Source: Pararhizobium sp. (lineage in GTDB: Bacteria > Pseudomonadota > Alphaproteobacteria > Rhizobiales > Rhizobiaceae). From it: a DNA stretch of 64,000 nucleotides. Positions 1 to 8,638 of this stretch are shown piece by piece. The DNA lies in NCBI GenBank assembly GCA_017794825.1, contig CP051237.1:248001-312000 (forward strand), given 5' to 3'. Numbering within the stretch: the stretch's first letter is position 1; each line of letters opens with the position of its first letter. Under the pieces are notes generated by a model. That model saw nothing but the letters and a program-made list of their open reading frames with translations, ran no database searches and was not told where the DNA came from. Both the position numbers and the translations under genes were made by a program.

Positions 1-882
1 GATCGGAAAGCATTGCTTGTGATAAATATCGGCGAATCCGCCCACATGCGGCGTGAGGATCACATTTGGCGCCTGCCAGATAGGATCATCGGCAGGCAGC
101 GGCTCGTTTTCAAACACATCGAGACCTGCCCCGGCTATTTCACCCCGCTCCAACGCATTGATCAGCGCGGCTTCGTCCACGCAGCCGCCCCGCGCCATAT
201 TGATAAGAAAGGCCGACGGCTTCATGGCAGCAAGGATCCTCGCGTCGATGATATTGCGCGTTTCATCCGAAAGAGGCACGAGCACAATCAGGAAATCGGC
301 TTCCGAAGCAGCCTCTTCCAGTTGCGCCCGCGGATAGACGCGGTCTACGTGCGGCGCAGTGCTGCGGCCGTTGGAAACGCCCGTTACAGTCATTCCAAGC
401 ACCGAACACACATTGGCGATGGTTTCGGCGATACTGCCGAGGCCAAGGAGGCAAACCGTCTTTTCATAGAGAAGCGGCTGCGGCTGGCGATCCCAAATCG
501 CGGCTTTCTGACTGTCGAGCATATTCGGAAAGTTTCGAACAAGATTCAGCATGAATAGCAGGGCAAGCTCGGTCATTTGCGTCCCGTGCAAGCGGGCGCA
601 CTTCGTGATCGGAACGTTCTTCGGCATTTCCTGCATGGCGAGCAGATTGTCGATGCCGGTCGTCAGCGATTGCACCCATTCCAGATTTTTCATCGACGAA
701 ATGAGCTTGGGGGGCATTTGGGGACCGATCCCGATGATTGCGTTGGTGTCGGGCGCATGACGCATTGCGTCATCGAGCGTGTAGGCGGGTCGAAATTCGA
801 AGTCCGGGAAGAGCTCCGAAAATTGCTCAACATACCAGTCGGTCCAATCGGGTCGTTCGTGTCGGATGAGGACGGTTTTCAT
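1..882 (-). CDS. D-isomer-specific 2-hydroxyacid dehydrogenase, 3' end beyond window
   Basis: Likely NAD(P)-dependent reductase of a 2-keto acid to the matching 2-hydroxy acid, cytoplasmic. The frame is open from ATG at 882 to the window edge, giving 294 residues without a stop; the family is usually about 310-330, so only a short tail is missing. Visible are the Rossmann glycine motif (LLGLGSIAETIA, around residue 145), the substrate-binding arginine in NMARGG, the acidic residue in FENEP and the catalytic histidine in TPHVGG. It starts 8 bp after the TRAP large permease stop and is the last gene seen in that operon, which suggests it acts on the imported organic acid. The substrate cannot be read from sequence. 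Confidence 0.9.
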   Translation of the reverse strand, partial: MKTVLIRHERPDWTDWYVEQFSELFPDFEFRPAYTLDDAMRHAPDTNAIIGIGPQMPPKLISSMKNLEWVQSLTTGIDNLLAMQEMPKNVPITKCARLHGTQMTELALLFMLNLVRNFPNMLDSQKAAIWDRQPQPLLYEKTVCLLGLGSIAETIANVCSVLGMTVTGVSNGRSTAPHVDRVYPRAQLEEAASEADFLIVLVPLSDETRNIIDARILAAMKPSAFLINMARGGCVDEAALINALERGEIAGAGLDVFENEPLPADDPIWQAPNVILTPHVGGFADIYHKQCFPI

Positions 883-889
883 GACATTC

Positions 890-2191
890 TCAATTATAAA
901 ACAGCTCCGGAAGCCAGAGCGCCAGTTGCGGGAAGACGAACATCAGGATGATAAGAGCCGCCGGCGCCAGGAGAAAGGGCAGGATTCCACGGTAGATCTG
1001 CCTTATGTTCAGCTCTCTTACCTGGGCGCGGATGATAAACAGATTCATTCCGACCGGGGGAGTGATGAGGCCAAGTTCGACCAGAACCGCCACGAGCACG
1101 CCAAACCAGATCGGGTCGAACCCGTAACCGACGACCACCGGCAGGAAAACTGGCACTGTTATCAGCACCATCCCCAGTCCCTCGAGGAAGCACCCCAGTA
1201 CGATGTAAATTGCGATGATCAGACCCATTACGACAAAGACGTTGAGTTCTGCGTCCTGGGCCAGTTGCAGCAATGTGTCGGGAAGCCGGGTCTGGACGAT
1301 AAAGTTGGCGAAAAGCGTCGCCCCGATAATGATCATGAACAAGGCGCAGGATACGATCACGCTCGCCTGAATGGCTGCAACCAGCCGCTTTCCATCAAGC
1401 GTCCGCTTGAGAAAACCGAGGACAATGGCGCCGAACGCTCCAACCGAGGCGGCTTCGGTCGGACTGAATACGCCCGCGTAAATGCCGCCGATTGTCAGAA
1501 CGAAAAGCAGTACGAATTGCCAGGGATCCTTTAGCGCAGACAGGCGCCTTCCAATCGAAGCGCCTGCCTCCAGCGGCGCTGCGCCGGCGCGATGGGCGAG
1601 CCATATCGCGACCAGAATGTAGAGAACCAGCAGCACGAGCCCGGGTATCATCGACGCTGCGAAAAGGCGTGCTACGCTTGTTTCTGTAATCGAGCCGTAA
1701 ATGACGAGGATAATCGAGGGCGGAATGAGTATTCCCAGCGACCCGCCAGCTGCGACAGACGCGGCCGAATAACTCGGTTCATATCCGGATTTGATCATTT
1801 CAGGCATTGCAATCCGCGTCATGCTCGCCGCGGTCGCGACCGAACTGCCGCAGATGGCGCCGAAAGCCCCCGAAGCGGCGATCGACGCCAGAGACAGGCC
1901 GCCCCGCAATCCGGAGAGCAGAACCCTCGCCGCGTTAAAGAGTTCCGCCGACATACGCGAGCCGGATGCGATTTCACCCATCAGCACGAACAGTGGGATA
2001 ACCGAGAGATTGTAGTTCGAAGCGACGTCAAAAAGAGTGGTGCCAGCCGTAAACTTGGCCGTCATCAGGCTGTTGAGCACCCAGTTGCCCGCGATGCCTA
2101 TGACGGCGAGCGCGATCCAGACGGGTTGACGGAACGCCAGCAGGACCAGCATCAACCCTATGCCGCCAAGGCCGAGCGCAAAGCTGCTCAC
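890..2191 (-). CDS. dctM: TRAP transporter large permease, DctM type
   Basis: Large membrane subunit of a tripartite ATP-independent periplasmic transporter, which imports an organic acid driven by an ion gradient. It is 433 residues, normal for DctM, and hydrophobic throughout with about 12 predicted helices. Typical family segments include PPSIILVIYG near residue 155 and LITPPVGMNLF near residue 375. The start is a GTG whose GTGA overlaps the stop of the small permease, implying translational coupling. It forms one operon with the small permease and binding protein upstream and the dehydrogenase downstream. Confidence 0.95.
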   Translation of the reverse strand: MSSFALGLGGIGLMLVLLAFRQPVWIALAVIGIAGNWVLNSLMTAKFTAGTTLFDVASNYNLSVIPLFVLMGEIASGSRMSAELFNAARVLLSGLRGGLSLASIAASGAFGAICGSSVATAASMTRIAMPEMIKSGYEPSYSAASVAAGGSLGILIPPSIILVIYGSITETSVARLFAASMIPGLVLLVLYILVAIWLAHRAGAAPLEAGASIGRRLSALKDPWQFVLLFVLTIGGIYAGVFSPTEAASVGAFGAIVLGFLKRTLDGKRLVAAIQASVIVSCALFMIIIGATLFANFIVQTRLPDTLLQLAQDAELNVFVVMGLIIAIYIVLGCFLEGLGMVLITVPVFLPVVVGYGFDPIWFGVLVAVLVELGLITPPVGMNLFIIRAQVRELNIRQIYRGILPFLLAPAALIILMFVFPQLALWLPELFYN

Positions 2192-2697
2192 GGCGCGCCC
2201 CCCTCGGAAGGATTGTCCGGAGCGTCACGCAAGTCCGCCCTCAATTGCGCGAGATAGGCCCACAGGATTCCCGCTAAACCGAGGAAAGCGACAACCCAAA
2301 GAGGCCATTTTGGAATTCCGAGTTCAAGTGACCGCTCTCCCCAGCGCCATGCATCCAGCACAGGCGTGACCATCGCCCATCCGAGAAACACGAAAACGAC
2401 GCTTCCGGTCAGAGCGGCGACAACGGCAAGTAAGCGTATGGCGGCGGATGAGACAAAGCCATCGATCAGATCGATCATGATTTCCCGCCGGCTGGCGACC
2501 ACAGGCGCTATGCCGAACACCGTCATGACGAGCAGGGAAATACTGACAACGTCATAGGCGCCCTGTATCGGAGTATTGAAGACAGCACGAAGGATCACGT
2601 CTCCCACAACCACCAGCATCATTACGCACAGCGCAAGACTGGCGATCCAGTGCAGGATGCGTATCGTTCTGCCTGTGTGTGGTTCGGGATCGGTCAC
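2188..2697 (-). CDS. dctQ: TRAP transporter small permease, DctQ type
   Basis: Small membrane subunit that pairs with DctM in the TRAP complex. I chose the GTG at 2697 (169 residues) because it begins just before the first hydrophobic helix. Upstream codons in the same frame would run into the dctP coding region and have no DctQ character. Four hydrophobic segments are visible: IRILHWIASLALCVMMLV, VSISLLVMTVFGIAPVV, a third around AAIRLLAVVAALTGSVV, and WPLWVVAFLGLAGILWAYL near the end. The 49-bp gap to dctP and the 4-bp overlap with dctM place it in the same operon. The start codon is the main uncertainty. Confidence 0.9.
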   Translation of the reverse strand: MTDPEPHTGRTIRILHWIASLALCVMMLVVVGDVILRAVFNTPIQGAYDVVSISLLVMTVFGIAPVVASRREIMIDLIDGFVSSAAIRLLAVVAALTGSVVFVFLGWAMVTPVLDAWRWGERSLELGIPKWPLWVVAFLGLAGILWAYLAQLRADLRDAPDNPSEGGAP

Positions 2698-2746
2698 GTT
2701 TTCCGCTCTGGGAATGACGGGCCCACCCGAAGGCGGGCCTGCAGGC

Positions 2747-3733
2747 TTACTTTTTGTAAGCTTCAACGAATTCAGCGGAATTACCGCCGACGGTCGCGAT
2801 TGATGAATCGACGATGTCCTTGAACATGCCCTGAAGATCCGAGATCTGGTCATCGCTTAACTTCACGATATTGACCCCGGCCTTTTCCATGTATTCGCGG
2901 CCGTGTCCTTCGCTCTCGTCCCACATGGCGCCAAACCAGGCGGCGCGATCGGGCCCGGTGGTTTCGTCGATAAGCTTCTGCAGTTCCGGCGAAAGCCTGT
3001 CATAGGCGGCGTCGCTCATGACGACTGCGAAGGTCGCCGAAGCCAGGCCTGGCTCCATGGAGTATCCAGTGACCGGAGCGAGGTCGAACGCCATCGTAGC
3101 CTCGAAGGGAAAGGATGCGCCGTCGACCACTCCCTTACCCATCGCATCCGCCGTTTCCGCCGGAGGAACGGGAACCGGCGTAGCGCCCATGTTCTCCACA
3201 ATCTTCTGCCAAGTCGATCCGGCATAGCGGATACGCTTTCCTTCGAGATTACCAAGATCACTCGGGTCGGCGTCGGTAAAATGCATCTTGAGCGGCGGCG
3301 TCACCGCCAGCCATAGAATCCGCGTCCCCTCGTGTTCTCCCGCCAGATAGTCTGTCGCAAGTTCAGTCAGGCGACGGGAACTCACGGCGCTCTCGCTGCC
3401 GCCGGAGGGATAGGTCAAAGGCAGTCCGGCCAGTTCGGTCATGGGAAAGCGACCAGGCGTCAATCCGTGCAGGAAGATAGCGATATCGGCGCCGCCGGAG
3501 CGCACCAGATCGAACTGGCGTGGCGGCGGACCGAGTTGACCGGCCGGAAAGACTTCGATTTCCAGTTCACCACCGGATTTCTCGTTCAGCTCTTCTCCCC
3601 ATGCATTGATAGCCTTGACGAAGGTGTGCATCGGCGGGAGAAAGGTCGTTACCTTGAGTGTTTCCGCCATTGCAGGTGCCGAGACAAACCCGGCAATGAG
3701 CGCGCCTGTCACTGCAAAGTGTTTGAAATTCAT
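2747..3733 (-). CDS. dctP: TRAP transporter substrate-binding protein, DctP family
   Basis: Periplasmic solute receptor of the TRAP system. ATG at 3733 is preceded by GGAGG at 3741-3745 and opens an obvious signal peptide (MNFKHFAVTG..., hydrophobic core, cleavage near APAMA-E). The product is 328 residues, about the family length. The conserved arginine region GKRIRYAG around residue 165 usually contacts the substrate carboxylate, so an organic acid ligand is likely. It is the first gene of the operon, facing away from the IclR regulator across a 426-bp gap. The exact ligand is not predictable. Confidence 0.95.
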   Translation of the reverse strand: MNFKHFAVTGALIAGFVSAPAMAETLKVTTFLPPMHTFVKAINAWGEELNEKSGGELEIEVFPAGQLGPPPRQFDLVRSGGADIAIFLHGLTPGRFPMTELAGLPLTYPSGGSESAVSSRRLTELATDYLAGEHEGTRILWLAVTPPLKMHFTDADPSDLGNLEGKRIRYAGSTWQKIVENMGATPVPVPPAETADAMGKGVVDGASFPFEATMAFDLAPVTGYSMEPGLASATFAVVMSDAAYDRLSPELQKLIDETTGPDRAAWFGAMWDESEGHGREYMEKAGVNIVKLSDDQISDLQGMFKDIVDSSIATVGGNSAEFVEAYKK

Positions 3734-4159
3734 GTCGTTACCTCCCTGGATTGTGACATGTTGGAAAACTGTGAGAATACTAGCCAGGCACTGCTGCCGC
3801 GTCGGGCGTGGATTGCCTGACTTTTCTGCCATCATGCGCTTCGAGATCCTGCGGCCCAGCCTGACGGATGTCAGCTACCGCAGATGGCTGCGCACTATTG
3901 AAACGCTCAATCGGCATTGTGTTCCTCCCATGGACAGCTCGCCGTCCTCCCGGCGGTGAGTGGCTCAGAAACGTCTGCTGATCGTGTTCCGACAATTCCG
4001 GCCCAGGATCGCATATCGTCCCGCTGTATGATACAGGTGAACCATTATGCAGGATGTGTCAACATCGATTCCCGACAACGCATCGTATTGCGGATATGTG
4101 GACAGATTTTGCATCACTATGTAAGACAGCGGAGATTTGGAGCAATTCAGAGGCATGGC
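3734..4159. other. Intergenic region between divergent TRAP operon and IclR gene
   Basis: A 426-bp stretch without a convincing gene. It must carry the promoters for dctP (leftward) and the IclR regulator (rightward). The clearest structure is a 13-bp palindrome at 4024-4036, listed separately. The reading frames that cross the region have no family resemblance and no good ribosome site. Confidence 0.7.
4024..4036. promoter_or_regulatory. Candidate IclR operator, 13-bp palindrome
   Basis: CTGTAT-G-ATACAG is a perfect inverted repeat with one central base. It lies 124 bp upstream of the IclR start and about 290 bp upstream of dctP. IclR-family proteins commonly bind palindromes of about this size in the divergent region they control. 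Assignment to this regulator is inference from position. Confidence 0.45.
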
Positions 4160-4912
4160 ATGAGCGACATCGCGCCGGGTGGAACCCGGGGAATACAGGT
4201 TATATCGCGGGCGGCGGCTATACTCCGCGCTCTCAGGCACGACACCTCCGGCATGAGCCTGGGACAGATAGCCGAACGAGTCGGCCTGCCGCGCTCTACG
4301 GTGCAGCGTATTGTCGGAGCCTTGCAAGCCGAACGGCTGGTCATCAGCACCGGCGCGGGAGGGAGCATCCGGCTCGGACCCGAGATTACCGCCCTGTCGG
4401 AAGCGACCCGTTACAACATCGCCGACATATGCCGCCTGCCGATTTCGGAACTTTCGCAGAAGGTCACGGAAACCGTCGACCTGTCCGTCCTGCGAGGCGC
4501 GGGCATGATCTTCCTCGATCAGGTTCCGGGCACGCATCGTTTGCGAACCGTCTCGGCGATCGGCGACGTATTCCCGTTGACGACGACGGCGAATGGAAAG
4601 GCGACGCTCGCAATGATTGGCCGTGAACGGGCAAAGTCACTGGTCGAACAGGAGTGGGAGCGACGCGGCATTGCCGGCGACTGGGGACAGTTCAGCTTGA
4701 TGCTCGACCGTGCGGCGGAAACCGGCCTTGCCTACGACAATGACGAGCACACCCCGGGCATATCGGCGATCGGCACCGCCTTTGTCGACATGACTGGCGA
4801 ATATCACGCCATTTCCGTGCCGATACCCACCACCCGCTTTCTGGACAAGCGCCATGCGGTAGAAGACGCGTTGCGCGCGACAGCCGCTCAGATTCGCGCT
4901 GCCGTCGGCTGA
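4160..4912 (+). CDS. IclR-family transcriptional regulator
   Basis: DNA-binding regulator of 250 residues with the family layout. The N-terminal winged helix-turn-helix spans about residues 12-65 (SLGQIAERVGLPRSTVQRIV), followed by an effector-binding domain of about 170 residues (LPISELSQKVTETVDLSVL, FPLTTTANGKATLA, HTPGISAIGTAFVD). ATG at 4160 puts the usual short leader before the helix-turn-helix, with purine-rich AGAGG upstream. It is divergent from the TRAP/dehydrogenase operon, so it probably controls uptake and oxidation of the same compound. Whether it activates or represses is unknown. Confidence 0.93.
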   Translation: MSDIAPGGTRGIQVISRAAAILRALRHDTSGMSLGQIAERVGLPRSTVQRIVGALQAERLVISTGAGGSIRLGPEITALSEATRYNIADICRLPISELSQKVTETVDLSVLRGAGMIFLDQVPGTHRLRTVSAIGDVFPLTTTANGKATLAMIGRERAKSLVEQEWERRGIAGDWGQFSLMLDRAAETGLAYDNDEHTPGISAIGTAFVDMTGEYHAISVPIPTTRFLDKRHAVEDALRATAAQIRAAVG

Positions 4913-4927
4913 CGCCGTTCACCTTGC

Positions 4928-4967
4928 CAGAGACTTTCTTGTTTCCAGATGAGCAAGAAAGGCTCTG
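4928..4967. terminator. Hairpin terminator between convergent IclR gene and pssA
   Basis: Interrupted stem: CAGAG at 4928-4932 and CTTTCTTG at 4934-4941 pair with CAAGAAAG at 4954-4961 and CTCTG at 4963-4967, with one mismatch and a 12-base loop. It sits between two converging stop codons, so it probably terminates transcription in both directions. Confidence 0.7.
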
Positions 4968-4974
4968 AACCTGC

Positions 4975-5811
4975 CTACTCGGCGTCCAGCTTTCTTGCCG
5001 CCAGTCCGTAGCGCTTCTGCCAGGCGCGAGCGCCGAAGGGCAGCGAGATCAGATACAGCACGGTCGTAACGGTCATCGTTTCCCACATGTATGTCAGCAG
5101 CAGACCGACATAGAGAACGATCACCAGCATCAGCGGAAACACCAGATCGCGCCGGATGCGCTGACCGAGCGACTTGCCTGAATAGACCGGGAGGCGGCTT
5201 ACCATCAAAAAGCCGATCAGCATCGTGTAAACCGAGGCCACATAGGCGAAGCCCGGGCTCGGTTCGACACCGAGAAATCCGAGATAGATCGGGAAAAGCG
5301 CCAGAAGCGCGCCGCCAGGCGCTGGAATCCCGATGAAATAATCCGACTGCCATGCAGCCTTGCTCTGCTGCTCCGCCATGACGTTGAACCGCGCCAGACG
5401 CAGACCTGCGGCAATGGCGTAGACAAGCGCCGCGATCCAGCCGAATGATTTTACCTGATCGAGCAGATAAACATAAAGCACCAGCGCCGGCGCCACGCCG
5501 AAATTGACGATATCAGCCAGCGAATCCATCTGCGCGCCGAACTTGCTGGTCGATTTGAGCAGACGCGCGACGCGGCCGTCGATGCCATCGAGAAAGGCTG
5601 CAAGCAAAACCATCGCGACGGCCAGTTCAAAGCGTTGTTCAAATGCGAGCCGCACGCCGGTCAGCCCGGCGCAAATTGCAAGCGTGGTGATCACGTTCGG
5701 CAGCATCATTCGAAACGAAATGTCTCGCAGACGCGGCCCCCTGCTCCTCTCGCCGGATTTTTCAGGACCATGCGGGTCGAAAGGGGAAAATCCCGTGTCC
5801 ATTCTACCCAA
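4975..5811 (-). CDS. pssA: CDP-diacylglycerol-serine O-phosphatidyltransferase
   Basis: Inner-membrane enzyme that makes phosphatidylserine from CDP-diacylglycerol and serine, the step before phosphatidylethanolamine. It is 278 residues with about eight hydrophobic segments. The CDP-alcohol phosphotransferase signature DG-x2-AR-x8-G-x3-D-x3-D is fully present (DGRVARLL...FGAQMDSLAD, around residues 87-110). It lies 6 bp after psd, so the two consecutive steps are encoded in one operon. A second ATG three codons in is an equally possible start. Confidence 0.97.
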   Translation of the reverse strand: MGRMDTGFSPFDPHGPEKSGERSRGPRLRDISFRMMLPNVITTLAICAGLTGVRLAFEQRFELAVAMVLLAAFLDGIDGRVARLLKSTSKFGAQMDSLADIVNFGVAPALVLYVYLLDQVKSFGWIAALVYAIAAGLRLARFNVMAEQQSKAAWQSDYFIGIPAPGGALLALFPIYLGFLGVEPSPGFAYVASVYTMLIGFLMVSRLPVYSGKSLGQRIRRDLVFPLMLVIVLYVGLLLTYMWETMTVTTVLYLISLPFGARAWQKRYGLAARKLDAE

Positions 5812-5817
5812 GTCCCA

Positions 5818-6516
5818 TCATGCTCTGCGCGAAACGGTCTTGCCGCGCGCCGCGTTGTATTCGGCAAGCACGGTTTCGCCGGCGACGGCGGTTTGGCCTA
5901 CCGAAACACGCGGCGCCGCGGAGAGCGGAAGATAGACGTCGAGCCTCGATCCGAAGCGGATCAGCCCGAACCGTTCTCCGGCGTCGAGCGAGTCATTGAC
6001 GGAGCGCCAGCATACGATCCTGCGCGCTACGAGGCCGGCAATCTGTACAACACCTACAAGCCCGTGCGGTCCTTCGATAACCAGTCCATTGCGCTCGTTT
6101 TCCTCGCTTGCCTTGTCGAGTTCGGCGTTGACGAAGCTGCCCGACTTGTACACCGCCTGACGCACCACGCCGCGGATTGGCGCCCTGTTGATGTGACAGT
6201 TGAATACGTTCATGAATACCGAAACACGCAGCATCTCGCCTTCGCCCAGATCGAGTTCCCGCGGAGGAACCGTCTGCACGACAGAGGAGATCTTGCCATC
6301 GGCGGGGCTGATCACCAGATCGTCGTCGAGAGGCGTCACCCTTTCGGGATCCCTGAAAAAATAGGCGCACCAAGCCGTCAGGATCAGCCCGATCCAGAAC
6401 AACGGATCCCAGATCCAGCCGAGTACAAGCGAAGCTGCGAGGAAAGCCAGAATGAACTTGTAGCCTTCCTTGTGGATCGGGGTCAGCGCCGATGTCAGCG
6501 CATCAAAAACATTCAT
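5818..6516 (-). CDS. psd: Phosphatidylserine decarboxylase
   Basis: Converts phosphatidylserine to phosphatidylethanolamine at the inner membrane. The 232-residue size is that of the short alphaproteobacterial form. ATG at 6516 starts [11 protein letters not shown], followed by two hydrophobic helices; the frame extends further upstream without homology. The self-cleavage site that yields the pyruvoyl group is the Gly-Ser in [11 protein letters not shown] near residue 200, and [11 protein letters not shown] is the conserved core motif. It is 6 bp upstream of pssA and 67 bp downstream of the Atm1-type exporter on the same strand. Confidence 0.96.
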   Translation of the reverse strand: MNVFDALTSALTPIHKEGYKFILAFLAASLVLGWIWDPLFWIGLILTAWCAYFFRDPERVTPLDDDLVISPADGKISSVVQTVPPRELDLGEGEMLRVSVFMNVFNCHINRAPIRGVVRQAVYKSGSFVNAELDKASEENERNGLVIEGPHGLVGVVQIAGLVARRIVCWRSVNDSLDAGERFGLIRFGSRLDVYLPLSAAPRVSVGQTAVAGETVLAEYNAARGKTVSRRA

Positions 6517-6583
6517 TAACGAATTCCTCGCAGTGCCGCCGTTGTTCGGGAAGTCCAGTGTAACATGGACCCGCGCCAGGCTT

Positions 6584-8473
6584 CTACATGTTGTCGGGCC
6601 GCTTGCGCACGATAACGCCGAGTTCGTCGTGCTCCCGGAAATCCTTAAGCTTTTCCTCGGTTTCCTGCGCTTCGCGCTGGCGATCCCACATGGCTTTGTA
6701 GAGCCCGCTTTCCTCAAGCAACGAATAATGGGTGCCGCGTTCGGCGATCACGCCATCCTTCAGCACGATGATCTCGTCGGCGCCAATGACCGTCGACAGA
6801 CGGTGGGCGATTACAAGCGTCGTGCGCCCCTTGCTGACATAGTCGAGCGCCGACTGGATTTCGCTTTCGGTCGCGCTGTCGAGCGCCGAGGTCGCCTCGT
6901 CGAGAATGAGGATCGGCGGAGCCTTCAATATGGTTCGGGCGATCGCGACACGCTGCTTCTCGCCTCCGGACAATTTGAGCCCGCGCTCGCCGACCATTGT
7001 CTTGAGTCCGTCCGGAAGGCTGCGGATGAAGTCCGCGATCTGGGCAAGTTCGGCCGCCTCCATCACTTCTTCGTCCGTGGCGTCCACGCGGCCGTAACGG
7101 ATGTTGTAGGCGATCGTGTCGTTGAACAGGACTGTATCCTGCGGGACCATGCCGATCGCCGCGCGCAGCGATTTCTGGGTGATATCGCGGAGATTCTGAC
7201 CGTTGACAGTGATGGCGCCCTGCTGGATGTCATAGAATCGGAACAGAAGGCGCGAAATCGTCGACTTGCCTGCGCCCGAGGGTCCGACAACCGCGACCGT
7301 CTTGCCATAGGGCACCTCGAAGCTGATCCCCTTGAGTATCGGCCTGTTCTCGTCGTAGCGAAAATGCACGTCGTCGAAACGGATCGATCCCTCGCCCATC
7401 ACCAAGGGTTTGGCGTCCTTCTTGTCGACGATCTCCGGTGGAACGTCGAGCAGATCGAACATGTGCTCGATATCGGTCAGCCCCTGGCGAATTTCCCGAT
7501 AGACGAAACCGATAAAGTTGAGCGGTATCGCAAGCTGCATCAGCATGACGTTGATAAAGACGAAGTCGCCGATCGTCTGGTCGCCACGCTGCACGGCCAG
7601 CGCCGACATGACCATCATGATCGTCATGCCAACGCCGAATATGACGCCCTGCCCGAAATTTAGCCATCCGAGCGAGGTCCAGACCTTCGTCGCCGACTCC
7701 TCGTATTTCTCCATCGACACGTCGTATCGCCGCGCTTCCATCTCCTCGTTGCCGAAATATTTGACGGTTTCGAAGTTGAGCAGAGAATCGACGGCCTTCG
7801 TGTTGGCGTCCGTGTCGGAATCGTTCATGTCCCGGCGGATGGAGATCCTGAAATCCGTGGCGCGCACGGTGAACCAGACATAGAGCCAGATCATCACTGC
7901 TGTCACGACGACATAGGAAAAACCGTAGGAGAATCCGAAAATCGCCGCAACGAGGACGAACTCGAGAATCGTCGGCAGCGTATTGAGTATGGTGAAGCGG
8001 ACGATCGCCTCAATTCCCTTGACGCCGCGTTCGATTATCCTCGACAGCCCGCCGGTGCGCCTCTGCAGATGGAACCGCAGCGACAATTCGTGCATGTGCA
8101 AGAACACCTTGTAGGCGAGTTGATGGACCGCGTGCTGGCCAACCCGCGCGAAAAGAGCGTCGCGAAGCTGATTGAACCCGAGCTGGATGATGCGCGCCAG
8201 ATTGTAGGCGAGCACCAGAATTACCGGTCCGATCAGGAAAGCCGGCAGGAAACCGAGATTGTCGTGATTGCCGTTGAGCGCGTCGGTGGCCCACTTGTAG
8301 AAATAGGGAACCGTGACCTGGCCAATTTTCGCGGTGACCAGGAAAAATGTCGCCCAAAGGACCCGGCGCTTCAGGTCGTCACGGTCCGATGGCCACATAT
8401 ACGGCCACAAATTGCGGAGCGTCGTTATCGGATTGCCGGTATCTTGGGCAACGGTCTTTTGCTGGTCTGACAA
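6584..8473 (-). CDS. ABC exporter of the Atm1/ABCB7 type, fused permease-ATPase
   Basis: Half-size exporter homologous to mitochondrial Atm1 and bacterial relatives that export glutathione-linked or metal-linked compounds. The N-terminal half has six membrane helices (start [16 protein letters not shown]). The ATPase half has Walker [10 protein letters not shown], signature [13 protein letters not shown] and Walker [13 protein letters not shown]. No clear ATG exists: TTG at 8473 follows AAGG at a suitable distance and gives 629 residues. TTG at 8551 would add 26 arginine-rich residues with no homology. The atm1-psd-pssA order is characteristic of Rhizobiales. Substrate is inferred from the family only. 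Confidence 0.92.
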   Translation of the reverse strand: MSDQQKTVAQDTGNPITTLRNLWPYMWPSDRDDLKRRVLWATFFLVTAKIGQVTVPYFYKWATDALNGNHDNLGFLPAFLIGPVILVLAYNLARIIQLGFNQLRDALFARVGQHAVHQLAYKVFLHMHELSLRFHLQRRTGGLSRIIERGVKGIEAIVRFTILNTLPTILEFVLVAAIFGFSYGFSYVVVTAVMIWLYVWFTVRATDFRISIRRDMNDSDTDANTKAVDSLLNFETVKYFGNEEMEARRYDVSMEKYEESATKVWTSLGWLNFGQGVIFGVGMTIMMVMSALAVQRGDQTIGDFVFINVMLMQLAIPLNFIGFVYREIRQGLTDIEHMFDLLDVPPEIVDKKDAKPLVMGEGSIRFDDVHFRYDENRPILKGISFEVPYGKTVAVVGPSGAGKSTISRLLFRFYDIQQGAITVNGQNLRDITQKSLRAAIGMVPQDTVLFNDTIAYNIRYGRVDATDEEVMEAAELAQIADFIRSLPDGLKTMVGERGLKLSGGEKQRVAIARTILKAPPILILDEATSALDSATESEIQSALDYVSKGRTTLVIAHRLSTVIGADEIIVLKDGVIAERGTHYSLLEESGLYKAMWDRQREAQETEEKLKDFREHDELGVIVRKRPDNM

Positions 8474-8612
8474 GTTAAGCCTTGGATTGGGTAAGGAACG
8501 GATCGCTCGCCGGGCTCCCGATCTCGATGAACTACGGCGGGCAGCCCACAATGGCTCGCCGCCCGACTTTAAATAGTTACCGTGACAATTGCGTCAAGAA
8601 CGCCGTCGCGAT

Positions 8613-8633
8613 GAGACGCTGACAAGGCGTCTC
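8613..8633 (-). terminator. Hairpin after the LysM gene
   Basis: GAGACGC at 8613-8619 pairs perfectly with GCGTCTC at 8627-8633 around a 7-base loop, just beyond the stop codon of the leftward LysM gene. There is no T-run after it, so termination may be weak or factor-dependent. Confidence 0.5.
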
Positions 8634-8638
8634 CTGGT

